The position numbers and the translations under genes are program-made. A DNA stretch of 22,640 nucleotides from Clostridia bacterium (GTDB lineage Bacteria; Bacillota; Clostridia; Christensenellales; CAG-314), in assembly GCA_017407305.1 (NCBI GenBank), contig JAFQWS010000054.1:1-22640 (forward strand). Reading direction: 5' to 3'. Position 1 is the first letter of the stretch; each line of letters opens with the position of its first letter. The notes beneath the pieces are model-generated. The model saw only the letters and a program-made list of their open reading frames with translations, was not told the origin of the DNA and made no database searches. Positions 7,050-14,073 of the stretch are shown here, piece by piece.

Positions 7050-7094
7050 ATGCAAAAGTTCAAGGCGACGTCTTGGTGGATAGGCGCGTTTTAA
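7050..7094 (+). CDS. 14-residue peptide ORF with strong ribosome binding site
   Basis: ATG at 7050 follows AAAGGAGGAG with 4 bases between, one of the best ribosome binding sites in the window. The peptide is MQKFKATSWWIGAF, then TAA. It is on the plus strand, opposite to all neighbouring genes. The tandem tryptophans and very short length would fit a leader peptide or a tiny membrane-active peptide, but no structural gene follows on this strand: cvpA runs the other way and a hairpin lies at 7261-7283. That hairpin could also end a short plus-strand transcript of about 250 bases. A chance occurrence cannot be excluded. Confidence 0.3.
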   Translation: MQKFKATSWWIGAF

Positions 7095-7252
7095 AGTTTT
7101 CATATAGTCAAGGAAAACAAAATCATTGTCTCATATTGTCTATTTGCACAAACCTACAAGCACTATCTTGTCGCACAAAAGATCCGTGTTTTGCCAAAAG
7201 CAAACCTTGTTCAAAAATGAACGCTAAAAAATTCAATTTAAGAATTTGGCGC

Positions 7253-7283
7253 AAAAAAATAGGCCTTGCAAAAAGCAAAGCCT
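7253..7283 (-). terminator. Rho-independent terminator of cvpA
   Basis: Arms AGGCCTTGC (7261-7269) and GCAAAGCCT (7275-7283), with one mismatch and a 5-base loop. On the minus strand a run of seven T follows (7253-7259). It lies just past the cvpA stop and may act in both directions. Confidence 0.75.
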
Positions 7284-7298
7284 GAATTTTTGTTATAA

Positions 7299-7913
7299 TT
7301 AACCTGCAACGGGAACAAGCACGCCTCTGATGAAATCTCCCAAAGGGTTGAACGCTTCAAAAATTTTGTCAAGCAACTCGGTCGACATAAAGTTGGTGAT
7401 TGTTTGTGTTTCTTCAACGTCCGTTTTTAACAACGTGCTGATGGATTGCAACAATGCATTTGCTTCAGTGATGACACCATTTGCAAAGTCAACTGCTGTT
7501 TCAACAAGAACGTATGCTGCGCCAACAATACTGAACCAAATAAATGCATTGAGTACGCCACCCAAAACACGGTTAACAAGCTTAAGTCCGCCGTTGTCAA
7601 AGATGCTTGCAAAAATCTTTTTGAGCAACATGCACAAAAGGAAGAAAACAACCAAAGAAATGATTACGCCCAAAACGTTTGCGTTGTTTTGAATTGATTG
7701 TGCGCCTGCAACAATTTCTTCTTCGGTCATGTTTGCCGTCAACCATCCGTTGTCCAAAATGATCTGTGCAATGGTGGTGTGTGTCAAAATTGTACCAAAC
7801 AAGCAAACCACCAACGTCAAGATTTTGAAAACTTGTGTGATAAAGCCTTTTACGCAGCCGGAGCAGAAGAAAAAGGCAAGTCCTGCAAGGAAAATGTAAT
7901 CGATAATTGTCAT
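7299..7913 (-). CDS. cvpA: CvpA family membrane protein
   Basis: 204 residues, four hydrophobic segments: about 4-21 (IDYIFLAGLAFFFCSGCV), 27-47, 80-100 (VLGVIISLVVFFLLCMLL) and 115-135 (LGGVLNAFIWFSIVGAAYVL). The opening IDYIFLAGLAFFFCSGCVKGF and the motif VNRVLGGVLNAF are typical of the CvpA family. In E. coli this protein affects colicin V secretion and membrane stress tolerance; its biochemical role is not settled. The ATG at 7913 follows TAGGAG with 8 bases between. It is the last gene of the parAB run, 41 bases after parB, and ends at the terminator at 7253-7283. Its position next to parB is not part of the standard Firmicute cluster as I know it. Confidence 0.85.
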   Translation of the reverse strand: MTIIDYIFLAGLAFFFCSGCVKGFITQVFKILTLVVCLFGTILTHTTIAQIILDNGWLTANMTEEEIVAGAQSIQNNANVLGVIISLVVFFLLCMLLKKIFASIFDNGGLKLVNRVLGGVLNAFIWFSIVGAAYVLVETAVDFANGVITEANALLQSISTLLKTDVEETQTITNFMSTELLDKIFEAFNPLGDFIRGVLVPVAG

Positions 7914-7954
7914 AATCTTCTCCTAAATAGTATAGACAAATCTAGTTTGATTTA

Positions 7955-8872
7955 TCAGTTTTTAAAAGACTTTTCCATCCAACTTTGTACCAAGTCGCAA
8001 ATTCTATCCAAATCGTCCTTGGAGAAATAGTCGATAGAAATACGTCCTTTTCTATCGTTGCCAATTGCAGAAACCTTTGTTGCAAAGGTGCGTTGCATAT
8101 TGGAAACAAGTTCTTTGAGTTCCAGAGAAAGTTCAGGCTTGACCTTTTCTACCTTAACTTTGGGAGAAAGAAAGTCTTTTACCATTTTTTCCATTTCGCG
8201 CACGTTAAGTTGGTTGTCGCAAGCCTTCAAAGCCAATTTATATTGGGATTCTTTGTCAACAACGACCAACGTTCTTGCGTGACCTTGCGAAAGTCTTCCG
8301 TCTTCAATCAGGCGCAAAACGTCTTCATCCAAAGACAACAAGCGCAACGTATTGGCAATTGCCGAACGGCTTTTACCAATTCTGTCTGCAACCGTTTCTT
8401 GCGTCATATTGAATTCCGTCATCAAGGTTTTGATTGCTCTTGCAGTTTCAATGGGATTGAGATCTTCCCTTTGCAAGTTTTCAATCAAAGAAATTTCCTT
8501 AATTTGTTGAGGGGTATATTCTCTTACGATTGCGGGAATTGTGTCTTTTTGGGCAATTTTACTTGCTCTCCAACGACGTTCACCGGCAATAAGCATAAAT
8601 CTTTTACCAACTGGTGTGACAACGATGGGTTGCACTACACCGTGGATTTTGATGCTTTCTGCCAATTCGTTCAATGCATCGGCGTTGAACACTTTGCGAG
8701 GTTGTTCGTAGTTGGGATCAATGTCTTGGACGGAAAGATTCAAAACGGAATCCCCTTTGTTGACCTTTTCTATGTCGCTGATTGTTTGTTTGAGATTGTC
8801 AATATCGCCTACGTCATTTAAGCCCAACAAAGATGCATAGCCTCTTCCTAATCCTTTCTTTGCACTAGCCAT
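7955..8872 (-). CDS. parB: Chromosome-partition protein ParB (Spo0J)
   Basis: 305 residues. ParB loads at parS as a CTP-dependent sliding clamp and organises the origin for segregation with ParA and SMC. The N-terminus KKGLGRGYASLLG is the usual ParA-contacting tail. The CTPase domain shows GVVQPIVV (78-85), GERRWRAS (97-104) and ENLQREDLNPIETARA (131-146). The DNA-binding helix-turn-helix is MTQETVADRIGKSRSAIANT (156-175), and a C-terminal dimer domain follows. ATG 8872 is chosen because AAAGGAG lies about 8 bases upstream; a GTG three codons earlier is possible. The start overlaps the parA stop by 8 bases, so the two are coupled. Two parS sites lie at 6500 and 6546. Confidence 0.96.
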   Translation of the reverse strand: MASAKKGLGRGYASLLGLNDVGDIDNLKQTISDIEKVNKGDSVLNLSVQDIDPNYEQPRKVFNADALNELAESIKIHGVVQPIVVTPVGKRFMLIAGERRWRASKIAQKDTIPAIVREYTPQQIKEISLIENLQREDLNPIETARAIKTLMTEFNMTQETVADRIGKSRSAIANTLRLLSLDEDVLRLIEDGRLSQGHARTLVVVDKESQYKLALKACDNQLNVREMEKMVKDFLSPKVKVEKVKPELSLELKELVSNMQRTFATKVSAIGNDRKGRISIDYFSKDDLDRICDLVQSWMEKSFKN

Positions 8873-9638
8873 TGTTTTCACTCCTTTGTAAAAATTGATC
8901 GGTCAATGCGCTGTATGCGTTTGCTCCTGCGCATCTGGGTGCGTGAATCATAATAGGCACACCGAACGAGGGCGATTCGACCAATTTGACGTTTCTGGGG
9001 ACGGGAATTGTATAGATTTTGTCACCAAAATATTTGTACAATTCTGCTGTGACTTGTTTGCTCATTGACGTGCGAGTGTCGTGCATTGTCAACACAACAC
9101 CATTTATTGTCAAATTTGCGTTAAGTCTTTGTTTCACGATTTTGATTGTGTTCATCAATTGAACAAGACCTTCCAAAGCAAAAAACTCGCTTTGAATAGG
9201 GATGATAACTTGGTCGCTGGCAACAAGCGCGTTGAGAGTAATCAAGCCCAAAGAAGGGGGGCAGTCGATAAATACATAGTCGTAAACTTCTTTTAAAGGA
9301 GCCAACACTTCTTTAAGACGACTTTCTCTTCTGGGCAAGGAGACCAAATCAACTTCGGCGGCTGCCAAGTCAATGTTTGCAGGGATAATGTGCAAATTTT
9401 CAATTTCCGTTTCCAAAACTACGTCTTGCAAGGAACATTCGCCAAGCAAAAGGTTGTAAACGGTGTTTTCAAGGGCACTTTTGTCCAAGCCATAGCCACT
9501 TGTTGCGTTGCCTTGAGGGTCAAAGTCAACAAGCAAAACCTTTCTGCCTGCTTTTGCTGTGTAGGCAGCCATGTTGATTGCTGTGGTTGTCTTGCCAACT
9601 CCACCTTTTTGATTTGAAAATGACATTATTTTTCCCAT
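8865..9638 (-). CDS. parA: Chromosome-partition ATPase ParA (Soj)
   Basis: 257 residues. A deviant Walker-type ATPase that binds DNA non-specifically as an ATP dimer and, with ParB, drives origin segregation; in Bacillus Soj also regulates DnaA. The signature KGGVGKTT (11-18) carries the extra lysine. Other motifs are LLVDFDPQGNAT (Walker A' region), YVFIDCPPSLG (Walker B) and PRNVKLVESPSFGVPI near the C-terminus. The length is typical of Soj. The ATG at 9638 has AGAGGTGA 4 bases upstream and its own promoter at 9658-9686. It overlaps parB by 8 bases. It follows rsmG after 65 bases with no terminator visible. Confidence 0.97.
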   Translation of the reverse strand: MGKIMSFSNQKGGVGKTTTAINMAAYTAKAGRKVLLVDFDPQGNATSGYGLDKSALENTVYNLLLGECSLQDVVLETEIENLHIIPANIDLAAAEVDLVSLPRRESRLKEVLAPLKEVYDYVFIDCPPSLGLITLNALVASDQVIIPIQSEFFALEGLVQLMNTIKIVKQRLNANLTINGVVLTMHDTRTSMSKQVTAELYKYFGDKIYTIPVPRNVKLVESPSFGVPIMIHAPRCAGANAYSALTDQFLQRSENNG

Positions 9639-9657
9639 AGTTCACCTCTATATATAT

Positions 9658-9686
9658 AGAATATCATAAAGACGATTTGTTTTCAA
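9658..9686 (-). promoter_or_regulatory. parAB promoter
   Basis: Minus strand: TTGAAA (9681-9686), 17-bp spacer, TATTCT (9658-9663). It sits in the 65-base gap between rsmG and parA, so parA-parB-cvpA can be expressed apart from the upstream genes. Confidence 0.65.
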
Positions 9687-9703
9687 CACTTTTTGCCAAA
9701 ATG

Positions 9704-10348
9704 TTACAACGGAGCCTTTCTAGGCAAGCCTCTTTGACGAGGATATTTGCTGTCTGTTGGAGCAATTTTTTTGTAAACAAGCAAGCATCTTTCACCATAA
9801 TTTGTTTTCAATTGAATTATCTCCGGTTGAGCCAATCCCAAAAGTTTCGATGCGCTTTCTGCTGTTTTTGCTTCGTCGGGATTTGTTTTGTAAGCAACAA
9901 CAATTCCACCAACTGCGCACATTGGTGCGCAATACTCCAACAAAGTGGGCAAACTTGCCACTGCTCGGGAGACAACCACGTCAAAAAGTTTACCTTGACT
10001 TGCAAAGTCTTCGGCCCTTGTGTGAATTGCTTTTGCGTTCAGTCCAAGGGTTCTTGCCACCAAGTTGCAAAAGTCCACTTTCTTTTTGGTGCCGTCAATC
10101 AACGTTGCAGTGAGGTCAGGCCTTACAATGCACAAAGGCAAAGAAGGAAAACCTGCGCCACAGCCCACGTCAAGAAGGTTTGCTCCCTCTTTGATGACTT
10201 GATGAGCCAAGCAACTGTCATAAAAATGCTTGTCAAAAACTTCTTCTTTTTGACAAATGGCAGTCAAATTATATTTTTCGTTTTCCGTGGACAAAATTTC
10301 AAAGTATTTTTCAAATTTGTCCTTGTTTTTTTCAATTAAACTAATCAT
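9704..10348 (-). CDS. rsmG: 16S rRNA m7G527 methyltransferase RsmG (GidB)
   Basis: 214 residues. It methylates N7 of G527 in 16S rRNA using S-adenosylmethionine; loss gives low-level streptomycin resistance in known bacteria. Visible are NEKYNLTAI near the N-terminus, the SAM-binding motif LLDVGCGAGFPSLPL (58-72), LIDGTKKKVDFC (acidic loop), DVVVSRAVASLPTLLEYC and a basic tail (RQRGLPRKAPL) typical of the family. The ATG at 10348 overlaps the mnmG stop by 8 bases and has little ribosome binding site of its own, so it is probably translated by coupling to mnmG. Confidence 0.96.
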   Translation of the reverse strand: MISLIEKNKDKFEKYFEILSTENEKYNLTAICQKEEVFDKHFYDSCLAHQVIKEGANLLDVGCGAGFPSLPLCIVRPDLTATLIDGTKKKVDFCNLVARTLGLNAKAIHTRAEDFASQGKLFDVVVSRAVASLPTLLEYCAPMCAVGGIVVAYKTNPDEAKTAESASKLLGLAQPEIIQLKTNYGERCLLVYKKIAPTDSKYPRQRGLPRKAPL

Positions 10349-12197
10349 TGTTTTTGTGTTGTGCCAACCAAACTATCAAAATTTGAATATCTGCCGGAGA
10401 AACACCGGAAATTCTGCTTGCTTGACCAAGTGATGCAGGTTTGAAATAGTTAAGTTTTTGTCTTGCTTCCAATCTCAAACCACTGACTTTTTCATAATCC
10501 AAGTCCAAAGGCAACTTTTTGTTTTCCATTTTTTCTGCATCGTCAATCAATGCTTGTTGTTTGGCAATATAGCCTTCGTATTTTGTGTTGATTTCCACTT
10601 GTTCCAAAACGTCGGAAGCAAAGCCTTCAAATAAACCAAGCTTCTTTTGCAAAAGTTGAATATTGATGTTGGTACGTTTGAGACAGTCTTTTACTGAAAT
10701 TCCCGACTTGGGCAACGTTTCGCCTGCAAGTTCAAAGGTTTCTTGAACGGCTTTGGGGGGCAAAATTTGTTTGAGGCAGTCACTTGCCTTTTTGATTTGT
10801 TCCACCTTTTCCAAATAAAGGTTGTATCTTTCGTCACTTACCAAACCTACGTCTCTGCCAATTTGTGTCAATCTCAAATCGGCATTGTCTTGTCGCAAAA
10901 CCAAACGGTGTTCGGCACGAGAAGTCATCATTCGATAAGGTTCGGTTGATTTCTTTGTGGTAATGTCGTCAATAAGTACGCCAATGTAACTGTCTTGTCT
11001 TGTAAGGACAAGAGGTTGCTTGTTCTCAATGTATTTTGCTGCATTGATGCCTGCAACCAAACCTTGAGCGGCTGCTTCTTCATAGCCACTTGTTCCGTTG
11101 ATTTGACCAGCCAAGAAAAGGCCCGCAATCTTTTTGCTTTCTAAGGTGTTTTTGAGCAACGTTGCATCAAAGCAATCGTATTCGATGGCATAGGCGTCTC
11201 GCATAATTTGCACGTTTTCCAAACCGACGATGCTGTGATACATTTCTTCTTGAACGTCGGCAGGCAAAGAAGTGCTTGCGCCCTGAACGTAAAACTCTTG
11301 GGTGCATTCGCCTTCCGGTTCCAAGAACAATTGATGTCTTTCTTTGTCGGAAAATCTTTCAATTTTCGTTTCCAAAGAAGGGCAATATCTTGGACCAACA
11401 CCAACGATTTCACCAGAATACATGGGTGCCTTGTCAAGGTTGTTCAAAACGATTTGTTTTGTTTCTTCGGTGGTGTAAGTGAGATAACAACTGCGTTTTT
11501 GTGCAGGAACACCCTTGTTCATGTACGAAAAGTGGCTTGTTGACGATTCGCCGTCTTGCTTTTCCATTTTGGAAAAATCAATGGAACTTGCCAAAACTCT
11601 TGCAGGAGTGCCCGTCTTGAAGCGCAAAGGTTCAAAGCCAAGCTTGACCAAACTGTCCGTCAATTTCTTGGCGCTTTTAAATCCGTTTGGTCCGCTTTCT
11701 TCAATGCACTTGCCCACAATTGTGCGTGAGTTCAAATAGACGCCGCAAGCCAAAACAACGGCTTTGGCCTGATATTTTACGTCAACGGAAGTGTTGACAA
11801 CAAATCTTGTTTTATCCTTTTGTAACGAAACGACTTCGGCTTGTCTCAAAGTCAAATTGGGCGTTGTTTCCAACGTTTGTTTCATTGTGGAGTGGTACAA
11901 AAATTTGTCCACTTGTGCTCTGGGAGAATAGACTGCCGGTCCTTTACCACGGTTGAGCATACGCATTTGCAAAATGGATTTGTCGGCGTTTACTGCCATT
12001 TGACCGCCTAATGCGTCAATTTCACGAACGATTTGACCTTTTGCCGTTCCGCCTATGGAAGGATTGCATGCGCAAAAAGCCACCGTATCCAAATTGGTGG
12101 CAAAAATTATTGTATTGTGCCCAAGTCTTGCGCTTGCCAAGCCTGCTTCGCAACCTGCGTGACCTGCGCCAACAACAATTACGTCAAATTCTTTCAT
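10341..12197 (-). CDS. mnmG: tRNA wobble-uridine modification enzyme MnmG (GidA)
   Basis: 618 residues, close to the usual 620-630. With MnmE it adds the carboxymethylaminomethyl group to U34 of certain tRNAs. The N-terminal FAD-binding Rossmann motif is VGAGHAGCEAG (9-19). Other family signatures are CNPSIGGTAKGQIVREIDAL, MLNRGKGPAVYSPRAQ, RPYCPSLE-like GVGPRYCPSLETKI, and the C-terminal helical domain ending in SRISGVSPADIQ, which contacts MnmE and tRNA. Its ATG overlaps the mnmE stop by one base (TAATG), so the two partner subunits are made in coupled fashion. Confidence 0.98.
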   Translation of the reverse strand: MKEFDVIVVGAGHAGCEAGLASARLGHNTIIFATNLDTVAFCACNPSIGGTAKGQIVREIDALGGQMAVNADKSILQMRMLNRGKGPAVYSPRAQVDKFLYHSTMKQTLETTPNLTLRQAEVVSLQKDKTRFVVNTSVDVKYQAKAVVLACGVYLNSRTIVGKCIEESGPNGFKSAKKLTDSLVKLGFEPLRFKTGTPARVLASSIDFSKMEKQDGESSTSHFSYMNKGVPAQKRSCYLTYTTEETKQIVLNNLDKAPMYSGEIVGVGPRYCPSLETKIERFSDKERHQLFLEPEGECTQEFYVQGASTSLPADVQEEMYHSIVGLENVQIMRDAYAIEYDCFDATLLKNTLESKKIAGLFLAGQINGTSGYEEAAAQGLVAGINAAKYIENKQPLVLTRQDSYIGVLIDDITTKKSTEPYRMMTSRAEHRLVLRQDNADLRLTQIGRDVGLVSDERYNLYLEKVEQIKKASDCLKQILPPKAVQETFELAGETLPKSGISVKDCLKRTNINIQLLQKKLGLFEGFASDVLEQVEINTKYEGYIAKQQALIDDAEKMENKKLPLDLDYEKVSGLRLEARQKLNYFKPASLGQASRISGVSPADIQILIVWLAQHKNND

Positions 12198-13483
12198 TAC
12201 TTACCTAAACAAAACTTTGAATAAATTCTATCAATAATTTCTTCTGTTGCAGTGGTGCCTGTGATTTCTCCCAAGGCACTCCAAGAATCTCTAAGACTCA
12301 ATGCCGAACAATCTATGGTCGTGTCGTACAAATTGTCCAAAAGAGATTGCAATTTTTCTTTTGCTCTTGTCAAACAATCTACGTGTCTTGCGTTTGTCAA
12401 CATTTGACCGGACGAATAAATTTCGTCTGCGCAAAACATTTGATATATCTTTTCCTTCAACTCTTCTATACCAACGTTGTTTTTTGCACTTGTTACAATG
12501 CAATCGTCTCTAACTACGTTGGAATAGTCAATTTGATCGCTTTTGTTCAAAACGTAAAGGGTTTTTTCTTGTTTTTCAAGGGGTTGTCCGTTGACTACGT
12601 ACAAAATTAAATCGGCATCTTTCATTGTCTTTTTTGCTCTGTCAATGCCCAATTGTTCAATTTCGTTATCCGTTTGTCTAAGCCCTGCCGTGTCAACAAA
12701 ATTGAATTTTGTATCCTTATATACAACTTGTGCATCCAAGGTGTCTCTCGTTGTGCCTGCCGTTGCCGATACAATGGCTCTGTCAAAACCCAAAAGCGCG
12801 TTGAGCAAACTGCTTTTGCCTACGTTTGTGTCGCCAGCAATGGCAACGTCAATACCAAATTTTGCAATTCGACCGGCCTTTACCGTGGACAAAAGTTTTT
12901 CAATTTCTGCCAAAATACTTTGTGTTTCCTTTTGCATTTGCAAAAGTGTTTGTTGTTCCAAATCTTCTTCGGGATAGTCCAATGCAACTTCAGTTTTTGC
13001 AATCAAATCCAAAAGTTTATCTTGCAATTGAACGCTTTTCTTGCCCAAATTGTTGGACAAAAGATTTTCCCCTGCCTTTACTGCGGCAATTGTTTCTGCA
13101 TCAATCATTTCAATGACGCCTTCCGTTTCGGAAAGGTTCATTTTGCCATTGATAAATGCTCGTTTGGAAAATTCGCCGTTTTGAGCCATACGCGCGCCCT
13201 TTTCCAACAACGTTTCAATCACTCGGTTGACAATTGCCATACCTCCGTGGCAGTGAAATTCTACCATGTTTTCTCCTGTAAAACTTTTGGGTGCAACAAA
13301 ATAGACGCACATTGCTCTTTCGACAAATTCGCCCACGTCGAGGCATCCCACCTTCAAGAAGTTGGGTTGAGAAGGAAAAGGCGAAAACACCTTTTTTGCA
13401 ATTTCTATTGAGTTTTCTCCCGACATACGAACGACAGCAACTGCGCTTCGTCCTGCAGGAGTGGAAAGAGCAACAATGCTCAT
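12197..13483 (-). CDS. mnmE: tRNA modification GTPase MnmE (TrmE)
   Basis: 428 residues, slightly shorter than the usual 450-460. It is the GTPase partner of MnmG. The N-terminal tetrahydrofolate-binding dimer domain begins IVALSTPAGRSAVAVVRMSG and includes SFTGENMVEFHCHGG. The central helical domain is interrupted by the G domain: GDTNVGKS (217-224), TAGTTRD (241-247), DTAGL (264-268) and NKSD (313-316). The C-terminal CLGK carries the cysteine needed for modification. The ATG at 13483 follows CGGAGG about 7 bases upstream. A terminator-like hairpin lies only about 14 bases before the start codon, so expression may depend on read-through or attenuation. Confidence 0.98.
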   Translation of the reverse strand: MSIVALSTPAGRSAVAVVRMSGENSIEIAKKVFSPFPSQPNFLKVGCLDVGEFVERAMCVYFVAPKSFTGENMVEFHCHGGMAIVNRVIETLLEKGARMAQNGEFSKRAFINGKMNLSETEGVIEMIDAETIAAVKAGENLLSNNLGKKSVQLQDKLLDLIAKTEVALDYPEEDLEQQTLLQMQKETQSILAEIEKLLSTVKAGRIAKFGIDVAIAGDTNVGKSSLLNALLGFDRAIVSATAGTTRDTLDAQVVYKDTKFNFVDTAGLRQTDNEIEQLGIDRAKKTMKDADLILYVVNGQPLEKQEKTLYVLNKSDQIDYSNVVRDDCIVTSAKNNVGIEELKEKIYQMFCADEIYSSGQMLTNARHVDCLTRAKEKLQSLLDNLYDTTIDCSALSLRDSWSALGEITGTTATEEIIDRIYSKFCLGK

Positions 13484-13496
13484 GACTGCCTCCGAG

Positions 13497-13525
13497 AAAA
13501 ATAGGGTTTCGGATGCCGAAACCCT
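13497..13525 (-). terminator. Terminator or attenuator between jag and mnmE
   Basis: Perfect 10-bp arms AGGGTTTCGG (13503-13512) and CCGAAACCCT (13516-13525) with a 3-base loop, followed on the minus strand by ATTTTT. It lies between the jag stop and the mnmE ribosome binding site, in a 53-base gap with no visible promoter after it. Confidence 0.8.
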
Positions 13526-13536
13526 GTTGTTTTGCT

Positions 13537-14061
13537 TTAACGTCTTTTCTTTTTATCCGATCTGTAAACAAAGTTTAAGTTTTTTCTTCTTTGTTCGTTT
13601 GCCAAACTCAACGTGGGGGAAACCACAACGTATCTGTTTGGTTCGGAGCCTTCGCTTTCCGTTGTGACAATGTCACTGTTTTGCAAAGTGGTGTGGATGA
13701 TTCTTCTTTCTGCAGAATTCATGGGCTCCAATTTTACGGCTTTTTGTGTGCGTCTTACCTTCAATTCGAGATTTTTTGCCAATTGTTGCAAAGATTTTTC
13801 TCTCTTTTGACGGTAGTTTTCGCTGTCAACAACCACTCTCTTGTGATGAGAAGAAGATTGACCGTTGAGAGCCAAACCTGTGAGATATTGAATTGCATCC
13901 AACAATTCTCCGCGATAGCCGATAATGTTGTTCTTGCCAAGAGTTGTAACATCAGCCAACAAGTCGTTGTCTGTTTCTTTTACTTCCACGACAAAATTTT
14001 CGAAGCCCATTTTGGAAAGAAGTTCTTCCAAAAAGGACTCTACCTTATTAATTTCTGTCAT
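13537..14061 (-). CDS. jag: Jag/KhpB RNA-binding protein lacking the Jag_N domain
   Basis: 174 residues. Jag (KhpB, EloR) is a KH-R3H RNA-binding protein that acts on cell elongation and division in Gram-positives and is encoded after yidC. The KH domain shows NIIGYRGELLDAIQYLTGLA, where the usual GKRG loop reads GYRG. The R3H domain shows PMNSAERRIIHTTLQ with the R-x3-H pair, followed by EGSEPNRYVVVSP. The conserved N-terminal Jag_N domain and linker seen in longer homologues are missing; the protein starts directly with the KH region (NKVESFLEELLSKMGF). The ATG at 14061 has AGAGGAAT 7 bases upstream, and no in-frame extension could add the domain because yidC ends 12 bases before. So this is a genuinely short form. 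Confidence 0.92.
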   Translation of the reverse strand: MTEINKVESFLEELLSKMGFENFVVEVKETDNDLLADVTTLGKNNIIGYRGELLDAIQYLTGLALNGQSSSHHKRVVVDSENYRQKREKSLQQLAKNLELKVRRTQKAVKLEPMNSAERRIIHTTLQNSDIVTTESEGSEPNRYVVVSPTLSLANEQRRKNLNFVYRSDKKKRR

Positions 14062-14073
14062 TTTTTATTCCTC

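Larger units (their letters stand above)
5122..7298. other. 2.2 kb non-coding stretch; candidate origin/partition region
   Basis: No convincing normal-sized gene is present. The stretch is AT-rich with a strong internal strand bias: 5341-5400 has 35 T and 12 A on the plus strand, while 6721-6780 has 37 A and 7 T. It contains two parS sites (6500, 6546), DnaA-box-like sites amid inverted repeats (6263-6339), an AT-rich hairpin (12-bp arms 6021-6032 and 6044-6055), a 14-bp perfect palindrome next to the second parS (6564-6577), a GC hairpin (GCCGA/TCGGC near 6807-6819), a LexA-like site (6975-6988) and two copies of an operator-like element (5234, 7000). This combination is what an oriC or centromere-like region would hold. 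The lack of a flanking dnaA, and the direction of the genes on its right (toward the gap), keep the origin assignment open. Confidence 0.55.

Noticed and set aside
7001..7285. Open frame of 94 codons, plus strand
   Set aside because: Its ATG lies inside the operator-like repeat with no ribosome binding site; the good AAAGGAGGAG site there serves the 14-codon frame instead. The residue pattern does not look like a protein family.
5122..7298. Structured RNA gene (6S, RNase P RNA, SRP RNA, tmRNA) in the gap
   Set aside because: I looked for the conserved cores of these RNAs and saw none; the GC-rich patches are too short.
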